This document shows, one piece after another, positions 1 to 6,061 of a stretch of 12,876 nucleotides of DNA; the stretch's first letter is position 1; each line of letters opens with the position of its first letter. The stretch comes from Oxalobacteraceae bacterium (GTDB lineage Bacteria; Pseudomonadota; Gammaproteobacteria; Burkholderiales; Burkholderiaceae_D), in NCBI GenBank assembly GCA_003537575.1, contig DPRS01000043.1, positions 8,478 through 21,353 of the forward strand, in the 5' to 3' direction. Both the position numbers and the translations under genes were made by a program. The notes under the pieces were generated by a model. It did no database searches. It was given only the letters and a program-made list of their open reading frames with translations, and was not told the DNA's origin.

Positions 1-926
<926 letters not shown>

Positions 927-936
927 GATGCTTTTC

Positions 937-1416
937 CTATGCCTTGTCCAGTGCCACGGCGGCGGGTTGCTGCCGGCGCTGGAGATGAACGGGAGCGGCA
1001 GGCGGCGCCTGTCTTGCCGGCTGGACCATCTGGTCCAGCGTAATTTCCCGCAGCGCGTCGATGACGATGCGGTTGACCCGCTGCCAGTTGGCGCGCACCG
1101 CGCATCCGCCTTCCTGCGCGCACAGGCCGGGCGTGACGCTGCATTCCGTCATGCCGATCGGCCCATCCATGGCATCGATGATGTCGACCAGGGAAATGGC
1201 CTGCGGGGCGCGGGACAGCAGATAGCCGCCGTGGGCGCCGCGCACCGATGAAACCAGTCCGGCACGCGCCAGCATCTTGAGAATCTTGCTGACGGTGGGT
1301 ACCGGCACGTGGATCGCCGCCGCAATTTCCGACGCGCTCCTGCTGCGCTCCGGCTCGCGCACCATCCCGGTAAGGACGACCGTGCCGTAATCCGCCATTT
1401 TGCTTAGTCGTAGCAT
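937..1416 (-). CDS. Rrf2-family [2Fe-2S] transcriptional regulator of the SUF operon
   Basis: A 159-residue DNA-binding regulator of the Rrf2/IscR family. The N-terminal winged helix-turn-helix (residues about 1-75) begins MLRLSKMADYGTVVL and includes PTVSKILKMLARAGLV and the wing SVRGAHGGYLLSR. Three Cys at 92, 99 and 105 (C-x6-C-x5-C) match the cluster-binding loop of this family, where an Fe-S cluster is the sensor. The last 30 residues are Pro/Ala/Gln-rich and probably disordered. The start at 1416 is preferred over the internal ATG at 1398 because the family typically begins MLRxSKxxDY; an AGGAA lies about 8 bases upstream. It directly precedes sufB, the arrangement of the SUF-linked regulators first noted in Xanthomonas (TIGR02944-like). 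It is not NsrR: it lacks NsrR's characteristic N-terminus and Cys spacing. A 19-bp palindrome at 1437-1455 suggests autoregulation. Confidence 0.93.
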   Translation of the reverse strand: MLRLSKMADYGTVVLTGMVREPERSRSASEIAAAIHVPVPTVSKILKMLARAGLVSSVRGAHGGYLLSRAPQAISLVDIIDAMDGPIGMTECSVTPGLCAQEGGCAVRANWQRVNRIVIDALREITLDQMVQPARQAPPAAPVHLQRRQQPAAVALDKA

Positions 1417-1436
1417 TTCTTCATTCCTGGTTCAAT

Positions 1437-1455
1437 CAGGACCAAATTGGTCCTG
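1437..1455. promoter_or_regulatory. Perfect 19-bp palindrome, likely Rrf2/IscR-type operator
   Basis: CAGGACCAAATTGGTCCTG has 9-bp arms around a central A. It lies 21 bases upstream of the ATG of the Rrf2 gene. The core GACCAAATTGGTC follows the pattern GAC-Y-R-WWW-Y-R-GTC of IscR type 1 sites, differing from the E. coli consensus only at the T/A positions flanking the W tract. I infer that it is the autoregulatory operator of the regulator-sufB operon. Binding by this protein is not shown by the sequence alone. Confidence 0.75.
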
Positions 1456-1468
1456 TTACGGGCGATTA

Positions 1469-1502
1469 AAAAATCCAGGAACAGGAAATTACCTGGATTT
1501 TT
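1469..1502 (-). terminator. Intrinsic terminator-like hairpin downstream of the HMA-like gene
   Basis: Perfect 11-bp arms AAAAATCCAGG (1469-1479) and CCTGGATTTTT (1492-1502) flank a 12-base loop. Read on the minus strand, the GC part of the stem is followed by a run of T, as in a rho-independent terminator. It sits 84 bases past the stop of the HMA-like gene and just upstream of the Rrf2 operator, so it would separate the two transcripts. The near-symmetry means it could act on either strand. The GC core is short (CCAGG/CCTGG), so efficiency is uncertain. Confidence 0.6.
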
Positions 1503-1556
1503 CCATGGGCGACGCAGAAACTACCGTGCCTCAAATACCCTTGCAGGGTCTACGGA

Positions 1557-1571
1557 AATTTGCAGCAAATT
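1557..1571. repeat. 15-bp palindrome in the HMA-rrf2 intergenic region
   Basis: AATTTGCAGCAAATT has 7-bp arms around a central A. It lies 15 bases past the stop of the HMA-like gene, in the 169-base gap before the Rrf2 gene. A smaller inverted repeat, ACCCT-TGC-AGGGT, is next to it at 1537-1549. Either could be a distal operator or an RNA hairpin, or arise by chance. I assign no function. Confidence 0.35.
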
Positions 1572-1585
1572 CCCTAACGAATCCC

Positions 1586-1840
1586 TTAACCGCCGCAGCT
1601 TCCGCAGCACATGCCTTCTTCACCATGCTCGCTACGCTTCGCGGCAAGCCCCGCTTTCTGCAGGACAGCGCGTACTTCCTGCATGGAAGTGAGGTTTTCG
1701 TCATAGGAGACATCGATGGCGCCGGTCGCGGTGGCGATGGCGACCTTGCTCACGCCGCTCAGCGTGTTGAGTACGCGTGCTATTTCCATGGCGCCGGATT
1801 CGTCCAGCGCGCTGGACAGTCGGAGGGTTTCAGCTTTCAT
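1586..1840 (-). CDS. Small HMA-like protein without CxxC, with Cys-rich C-terminal tail
   Basis: An 84-residue cytoplasmic protein with the length and pattern of a heavy-metal-associated (HMA, ferredoxin-like) domain over residues 1-70: MKAETLRLSSALDESGAMEI, then ARVLNTLSGVSKVAIATATG, AIDVSYDENLTSMQEVRAVL and QKAGLAA. The metal-binding loop that should read MxCxxC after strand 1 instead reads SALDESGAM, with no Cys. All three Cys are in the tail, MCCGSCGG, at the extreme C-terminus. So it is either a degenerate HMA fold or one that binds metal through the tail. The start ATG at 1840 has a good AAAGGA site 5 bases upstream. It is transcribed towards the suf regulator but probably separately, because a terminator-like hairpin lies between. 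A near-consensus NsrR box lies about 60 bases upstream, suggesting control by nitric oxide. I do not recognise a characterised homologue. Confidence 0.82.
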   Translation of the reverse strand: MKAETLRLSSALDESGAMEIARVLNTLSGVSKVAIATATGAIDVSYDENLTSMQEVRAVLQKAGLAAKRSEHGEEGMCCGSCGG

Positions 1841-1900
1841 GGCAATCCTTTATGTTCGTTTGCGCCCATCCGCAAGAGGACGTTAGAAGTACTTTAGCAT

Positions 1901-1923
1901 AAGATGCATAAAATATGCATCTT
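1901..1923. promoter_or_regulatory. Near-consensus NsrR binding site (23-bp palindrome)
   Basis: Arms AAGATGCATA (1901-1910) and TATGCATCTT (1914-1923) are perfect inverted repeats around AAA. The published NsrR site is an 11-1-11 palindrome, AAGATGCATTT then its complement; this site matches all nine outer positions of each arm and the overall 23-bp length. It lies 60 bases upstream of the HMA-like gene, where a bound repressor would cover the promoter region. A weak -10, TATGCT on the minus strand (1901-1896), abuts it. The upstream neighbour, the TPR gene, ends here (transcribed leftward), so the HMA-like gene is the only target. No nsrR gene is in the window, so the regulator would act in trans. 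Confidence 0.75.
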
Positions 1924-1938
1924 TAATTTGAAAAATTT

Positions 1939-1960
1939 ACGCGGCCGGATTTGACCGCGT
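1939..1960 (-). terminator. Possible terminator of the TPR gene
   Basis: ACGCGG (1939-1944) and CCGCGT (1955-1960) form a perfect 6-bp stem with a 10-base loop. On the minus strand it is followed by AAATTTTTC. It lies 56 bases beyond the TPR gene stop. The stem is short and the T run is interrupted, so this is a modest candidate. Confidence 0.42.
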
Positions 1961-2015
1961 TTCTGCTAATGAACAATAGTGATTAACAAGAGGGCGCCTA
2001 GATCGTATTATTTCC

Positions 2016-3836
2016 TTACAGCCGCGCCAGCGTCAGTTGTCCCGGTTTGCCTGCCCAGCTTTTGGCAAACAGTTTTTCCGCAGCGGCGGCGCGTTCCGGT
2101 TCGCCGCGCTTCTTGTACACTTCAGCCAGCCCATATAGCGACCAGCCATTGTTGGGCGCTTTTGCCAGGCTGGCGCGGAACGCCTGCTCGGCGCCATCGG
2201 CGTCGCCGTTCAACAAGCGCAGCGCACCCAGCGATTGGCGTAGCGGGTAATACCAGTACGGCGGTTCCATGTAAGCCAGCTTGTCCTCCAGCGCGACGGC
2301 TTGCTCGAAGCCGCCGATCGCTGCCGGCAAGTCGCCTTTGGCCTGGGCGATGCGCGCATCCACCACCAGGCGGGCTATCTGCAGCACGTCCCGCGCCGGC
2401 ACCATCGCCTCGTCGAGCTTGCTGAAGTCGCCGCTGTCGCGCAGTCGGCCGATAGCTTCGGATTCCTGCGCCGCCCTGAACGTGTCGCCCTGCATGGCAT
2501 ACGCCACTCCGCGCGCGTAGCGCCAGATTCCTTCGACATAGGGCAGGTCGGCGCCGGGCGCGGGCAGCGCCTGGATAGCCTCGGGCCGGCTGAACTGGGC
2601 ATGGGCGAAGTAGGGCGCCGCCTTGACCGGCTGGGCAATCGCGAACATGCGCGCCGCCTCGTCGCTGACGACCGCTGACAGCTTGTCGGCCGCCTTGACG
2701 GCGGTGTCGCCGTCGCCGGCCATTTGCGCCGACACCATCAGGAAGTGCACGTTGTGCGGATAATAACCTTGCGGGTAGATGCCTTCGGGTTTTTGCGAGG
2801 CGATGTAAGCCTCGTCAACCGACACCGCCTGCTTGTTGACTCCGAGTGAATCCTGGTAGCGGCCTACGCGATAGTAGATGTGCGCCGGCATGTGCACCAG
2901 GTGGCCGGCGCCGGGCAACAGCTTGCCGAGCCGCTCGGCGTAGGGCTCGGCCCGCTTCGGATCGGTAGAGGCTTCCACCGTATGGATGTAGTAGTGGATG
3001 GCGCCGGGGTGGTTCGGGTTGGCTTTCAAGACCCGCTCCAGCGTGGCGACTAGATCCGCGGTCTTGCCCTTCGGTCTGGCGCCGCCGGCTTCCCAGTAAT
3101 CCCAGGGCGACAGGTCCATCAGTGATTCCGCATACAGCACGGCGATATCCTGGTCCTTCGGATAGCGCTTGGCCAGTTGCCCCATTGCGTCGGCATAGGC
3201 AGCGTCCAGCGCGGCGCGCTCGGCATCGGGAGCATCCGAATAGCGGTTCGCCAGCGCTTCGATCAGGCCCCGCTCGCGCGCGCTGGCATTCTTTTGCAGC
3301 GCCTGCGCGCGCCTGAGCGCAGCCAGCGCCGGCGCATTGGCCTCCGGATCCATCGCCAGGTTGATGTTGGGGCCGAGCGCCAGCGCCTCGCCCCAGTAGC
3401 ACATCGCGCATTGCGGATCGATGCGTTGCGCCGCGCGGTAGGCGCGGATCGCTTCGGCATGGTTGAAGGCATAAGTCAGGCGCAAGCCCTGATTGAAGTA
3501 TTGCTGCGCCAGCGGCCTGGAAGTGGTGATGCGGTAACGCAGCGTGCCGAGGTTATCGTACAACGGCGGATCCTTGGCAGCATTACCTTGCGCCGTCGCC
3601 TCGGCCTTGGGCAACTGGCCTAGCGGGCGTAATTCATCCTTGCCGGCTTGCGCCAGTTGAAAGAACAGCCTGCGGCCCGAGGCGCCGGCATTTTGCTGGC
3701 TGCACAGCGCCGCATCGATGCCGAGCGCGATGGCGGGATCGATTTCGCGGGCGACCGGCTGGCGCGCCTGCTGAACCGTGGCGGCGAGCAAGGCACATCC
3801 TGCAACGGTATGGATCAGTAATTTGCTGCGAGTCAT
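2016..3836 (-). CDS. Exported tetratricopeptide-repeat protein with His/Cys cluster
   Basis: A 606-residue protein. The N-terminus MTRSKLLIHTVAGCALLAAT looks like a short export signal. VAGC at 11-14 could be a lipobox, but the hydrophobic stretch before it is short and contains His, so a cleaved signal is equally possible. TPR-like helices occur at about 110-140 (AQQYFNQGLRLTYAFNHAEA), 260-290, 295-340 and at the C-terminus (about 490-600, including GDADGAEQAFRASLAKAPNN). Besides the repeats there are tightly conserved-looking motifs: PQCAMCYWGEALALGPN (Cys143, Cys146), HPGAIHYYIH (His276, 281, 285), GHLVHMPAHIYYRVGRY (His312, 315, 319) and YPHNVHFL (His361, 364). Such a concentration of His in a TPR scaffold suggests a metal or active site. 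The start ATG has AGGA nine bases upstream. It is a single gene, divergent from the two-component system. Function unknown; homologues are usually annotated only as TPR proteins. Confidence 0.88.
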   Translation of the reverse strand: MTRSKLLIHTVAGCALLAATVQQARQPVAREIDPAIALGIDAALCSQQNAGASGRRLFFQLAQAGKDELRPLGQLPKAEATAQGNAAKDPPLYDNLGTLRYRITTSRPLAQQYFNQGLRLTYAFNHAEAIRAYRAAQRIDPQCAMCYWGEALALGPNINLAMDPEANAPALAALRRAQALQKNASARERGLIEALANRYSDAPDAERAALDAAYADAMGQLAKRYPKDQDIAVLYAESLMDLSPWDYWEAGGARPKGKTADLVATLERVLKANPNHPGAIHYYIHTVEASTDPKRAEPYAERLGKLLPGAGHLVHMPAHIYYRVGRYQDSLGVNKQAVSVDEAYIASQKPEGIYPQGYYPHNVHFLMVSAQMAGDGDTAVKAADKLSAVVSDEAARMFAIAQPVKAAPYFAHAQFSRPEAIQALPAPGADLPYVEGIWRYARGVAYAMQGDTFRAAQESEAIGRLRDSGDFSKLDEAMVPARDVLQIARLVVDARIAQAKGDLPAAIGGFEQAVALEDKLAYMEPPYWYYPLRQSLGALRLLNGDADGAEQAFRASLAKAPNNGWSLYGLAEVYKKRGEPERAAAAEKLFAKSWAGKPGQLTLARL

Positions 3837-3990
3837 GATGACATCCTTTCGAAGCCGGCAAGCGCAAGAGCTATTGCACTTTCATTTATCATCGAGACTT
3901 TTGCCGCAAATTCCAGTTGCAGGCAGAAAGCGTTTGCGCCAGCTCAAACTTGCGTGAATGTGATAGCGTACGAATTTTGAAAAAAAGCCA
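3837..3990. promoter_or_regulatory. Divergent promoter region between TPR gene and response regulator
   Basis: This 154-base gap must hold the start signals for the minus-strand TPR gene and the plus-strand two-component operon. On the plus strand TATCAT (3887-3892) is a fair -10 match, but no good -35 lies 16-18 bases upstream. I see no copy of the 11-bp TTCATCACA-type repeats found at 5977-6020, so autoregulation through that motif is not supported. Confidence 0.4.
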
Positions 3991-4674
3991 ATGCGGATCC
4001 TCATCGTCGAAGACGACGCCACTATTGCCGGCAACCTGTACGAATATTTCGTTGCACGCGGCTATGGCGTGGATGCCGCGCCCAATGGTCTGACCGCGTT
4101 GCACCTGATCGCCACCCAGCATTTCGATGCGGCGGTGCTCGATATCGGTTTGCCCGGCATGGACGGCCTGACGCTGGCGCAGCGCATCCGCAAGGATGCC
4201 AAATCCGCCTTGCCGATCCTGATGCTGACCGCGCGCGACACCCTGGACGACAAGCTGGCCGGCTTCGGCGCCGGCGCTGACGATTACCTGGTCAAGCCGT
4301 TCGCGCTGAAAGAGGTCGAAGCGCGCCTCGTCGCGCTGCTCAAGCGCGCGCAGGGGCAGGTGGTCGATACGATTCAGCGCCTGGGAGAACTGGAATACGA
4401 TCCCTTCTCCGGCATTGCCAGTTGGCGCGGACAGCCTCTCAAGCTGCCGCCCAAGAGCCTGAAACTGCTGCAAACCCTGCTGGCTCGCCCCGGCCGGCTG
4501 TTTTCGCGCGACGAGCTGGAGCAGACGGTATGGGGGCAGCCACAGGCCAGCAGCGATACGCTGCGCAGCCATTTGTCGCAATTGCGGCGCGAGCTGACGC
4601 TGGCGGATGGCCGCAGCATCATCGAAACCGTGCACGGGCGTGGCTACCGTTTGGTGAACCCGCATGAAAAATAG
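3991..4674 (+). CDS. OmpR/PhoB-family response regulator
   Basis: A 227-residue cytoplasmic transcription factor paired with the next gene. The receiver domain (1-118) starts MRILIVEDDATIAGNL, with acidic pocket Asp8/Asp9, phosphoacceptor Asp51 in LDIGLPGMDG, switch Thr80 in LMLTARD, and Lys102 in YLVKPF. The C-terminal winged helix (about 128-223) has LPPKSLKLLQTLLARPGRLF, SRDELEQTVWG, a recognition helix in SDTLRSHLSQLRREL, and the terminal wing IETVHGRGYRLVNP. All phosphotransfer residues are present. The ATG at 3991 fits the family N-terminus exactly; the ribosome site is only an A-rich GAAAAAAAG. The stop overlaps the kinase start by 11 bases, so translation is probably coupled. Its likely target is the repeat array at 5977-6020. 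The closest named relatives would be the PmrA/QseB/PhoP groups; I cannot decide among them. Confidence 0.95.
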   Translation: MRILIVEDDATIAGNLYEYFVARGYGVDAAPNGLTALHLIATQHFDAAVLDIGLPGMDGLTLAQRIRKDAKSALPILMLTARDTLDDKLAGFGAGADDYLVKPFALKEVEARLVALLKRAQGQVVDTIQRLGELEYDPFSGIASWRGQPLKLPPKSLKLLQTLLARPGRLFSRDELEQTVWGQPQASSDTLRSHLSQLRRELTLADGRSIIETVHGRGYRLVNPHEK

Positions 4675-5932
4675 CCTGCGCTGGCGCCTGGCCTGGAGCC
4701 TTGCGCTGCTGTCGACACTGGCGGTGCTGATCCAGGGGATTGCCCTGTTCGCCACCACCGAGGATCAGGAAGAAGACATGATCGATGAAGTGGTGAATGC
4801 CGCGCTCGACCACTACGTCAACAGCCCTGGCCGCGACAGCGATCCGGCCGCGCTGGCTTCTTATTCCGAGCGCCTGCGCCTGTATCGCACTCGTCCGGGC
4901 GAAGCGCCGCTGCCGCTGCCGGTTGAATTCGCCGGCAGGCCGATCGGCAACTATGAATGGTATAGCGCCGACACCGAATACCACATCGGCATCCGGGAAG
5001 TGAAAGGCGAGCGCTTCTATCTTCTGTACGATGTCGGTGAGCATGAAGGGCGGCTGGACCGCCTGGGCTTGCAGCTGCTCGCCGGGATTCTGTTGCTGGG
5101 AGGAGTGTCGCTCTGGCTGGGCTACTGGCTGGCGGGCCGCCTGCTGTACCAGCTGCAGAAGATCACCGACCGTTTGCAGCAGGACGACCAGGCATCCCTG
5201 AGCGAGCCTGGGCTGGACCGCGAAGTCGGCTTGCTGGCGCGCGCGCTCGACGACTACCGGCAGCGCAACCGCGAGTTGCTGGTACGCGAGCGCGAATTCA
5301 CCGCCAATGTCAGCCACGAGTTACGCACGCCGCTTACCCGCGTGCGCACCAGCGCCGAGCTGCTGATGGAGGAGCCGGCGCTGGGCGAGCGCGCCAGGCA
5401 GAAACTGGGGGGCATCGTCACTGCCGCCGATGACATGGAAGGAAAGCTGCGTAGCTTGCTGTTCCTGGCGCGCGAGCTGTCGCTGGACAAGTGCGCGCCG
5501 CTCGACCTGCACGAGCGTGCGCAAGCCAGCGCCGCCCAGTTCGCGCCGGCCTGCACGGCTGCCGGCGTACGCCTGGAAGTGCGCGTGCCGCCGCATGCCA
5601 TGGTCGATGCCGACGCTTCCCTGCTGGGGCTACTGCTGGACAACCTGATCGGCAATGCCGCACGCTATACCCGGCAAGGCAGCATCGAGGTCGATTTCCA
5701 CGACGGCATCCTGACCGTGAGCGATACTGGCCCTGGCATCGCGCCAGAACACCTGAAGCGCGTGTTCGACCGTCATTATCGCGCCAGCGTCATTTCCGGC
5801 GGCATGGGACTGGGCTTGTCCATCGTCGAGCGGATCTGCCAGGCGCACGGCTGGCAGTGCAGGATCGATAGCGTTGCCGTGCCGGGCGATCCGCGCCAGG
5901 GCACCCGCGTCACAGTGCGCATGTCCCCATGA
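4664..5932 (+). CDS. Membrane sensor histidine kinase, partner of the OmpR-family regulator
   Basis: A 422-residue inner-membrane kinase. TM1 is at about 9-30 and TM2 at about 135-158, enclosing a periplasmic sensor of about 100 residues. A HAMP-like linker follows (about 159-205). The phosphoacceptor His218 lies in FTANVSHELRTPLTRVRT. The ATPase domain has the N box LLDNLIGNAARYT, G1 box SDTGPGIAP, F box VFDRHYRA and G2 box GGMGLGLSIVERI. All catalytic boxes are intact. Right after TM1 is the acidic run TTEDQEEDMIDE (31-42), reminiscent of the metal- and peptide-sensing acidic patches of PhoQ and PmrB. This is an analogy, not proof. The periplasmic domain ends with GERFYLLYDVGEHEG. The start overlaps the regulator gene by 11 bases. 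The next gene follows after 129 bases with its own apparent promoter. Confidence 0.95.
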   Translation: MKNSLRWRLAWSLALLSTLAVLIQGIALFATTEDQEEDMIDEVVNAALDHYVNSPGRDSDPAALASYSERLRLYRTRPGEAPLPLPVEFAGRPIGNYEWYSADTEYHIGIREVKGERFYLLYDVGEHEGRLDRLGLQLLAGILLLGGVSLWLGYWLAGRLLYQLQKITDRLQQDDQASLSEPGLDREVGLLARALDDYRQRNRELLVREREFTANVSHELRTPLTRVRTSAELLMEEPALGERARQKLGGIVTAADDMEGKLRSLLFLARELSLDKCAPLDLHERAQASAAQFAPACTAAGVRLEVRVPPHAMVDADASLLGLLLDNLIGNAARYTRQGSIEVDFHDGILTVSDTGPGIAPEHLKRVFDRHYRASVISGGMGLGLSIVERICQAHGWQCRIDSVAVPGDPRQGTRVTVRMSP

Positions 5933-5950
5933 ACAATTCGCCATGAATAT

Positions 5951-5967
5951 GCCGTCTTCTTGACGGC
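5951..5967 (+). terminator. Small hairpin after the kinase gene, possible weak terminator or attenuator
   Basis: GCCGTC (5951-5956) and GACGGC (5962-5967) form a perfect 6-bp stem with a TTCTT loop, 18 bases past the kinase stop. No T tract follows, so intrinsic termination is doubtful. It may stabilise the 3' end of the regulator-kinase mRNA and uncouple it from the phosphotransferase operon. Confidence 0.35.
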
Positions 5968-5976
5968 CACGAAGGC

Positions 5977-6020
5977 GACTTCACAATTTCATCACACATT
6001 CCGCAGGGCTTCATCACACC
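5977..6020 (+). promoter_or_regulatory. Tandem 11-bp direct repeats, likely response-regulator operator
   Basis: Four consecutive 11-mers can be aligned: GACTTCACAAT, TTCATCACACA, TTCCGCAGGGC and TTCATCACACC. The second and fourth share TTCATCACAC exactly, 22 bp apart. The first matches the second at 6 of 11 positions (shared TCACA core), and the third shares TTC and CA. A period of 11 bp on one face of the helix is how OmpR/PhoB-family dimers bind direct repeats. The array ends about 10 bases before the -10 at 6029-6034, and no good -35 is present, as expected for an activator-dependent promoter. I infer that it is bound by the regulator encoded at 3991-4674. Confidence 0.68.
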
Positions 6021-6028
6021 CGCATTTT

Positions 6029-6034
6029 TATACT
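6029..6034 (+). promoter_or_regulatory. -10 element of the phosphotransferase/PAP2 operon promoter
   Basis: TATACT matches the sigma-70 -10 consensus at five of six positions. The -35 region 17 bases upstream reads GGGCTT, a poor match, and falls within the repeat array, so activation is probably needed. The transcript would start near 6041, about 20 bases before the ATG at 6062, leaving room for the GGAGG site. Confidence 0.6.
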
Positions 6035-6061
6035 CCGAATGCTATTTTGGAGGAATTGCGG

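Noticed and set aside
937..1416. The Rrf2 gene as NsrR itself, acting on the box at 1901-1923
   Set aside because: Its N-terminus, Cys spacing and sufB linkage fit the SUF-regulator group, and its own upstream palindrome (1437-1455) is quite different from the NsrR-type box.
3837..3990. A second copy of the 11-bp response-regulator repeats in front of the regulator gene
   Set aside because: Only short TCACA-like fragments are present (near 3955-3964 on the minus strand), without the 11-bp register.
3889..4758. 289-codon open frame on the minus strand opposite the response regulator
   Set aside because: The plus strand here has an intact receiver and winged-helix domain; the antisense frame is a codon-bias shadow.
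5960..6061. TTG-started N-terminal extension of the phosphotransferase
   Set aside because: The extension would cover the repeat array and the -10 box. The ATG at 6062 has a strong GGAGG site and a normal membrane-protein start.
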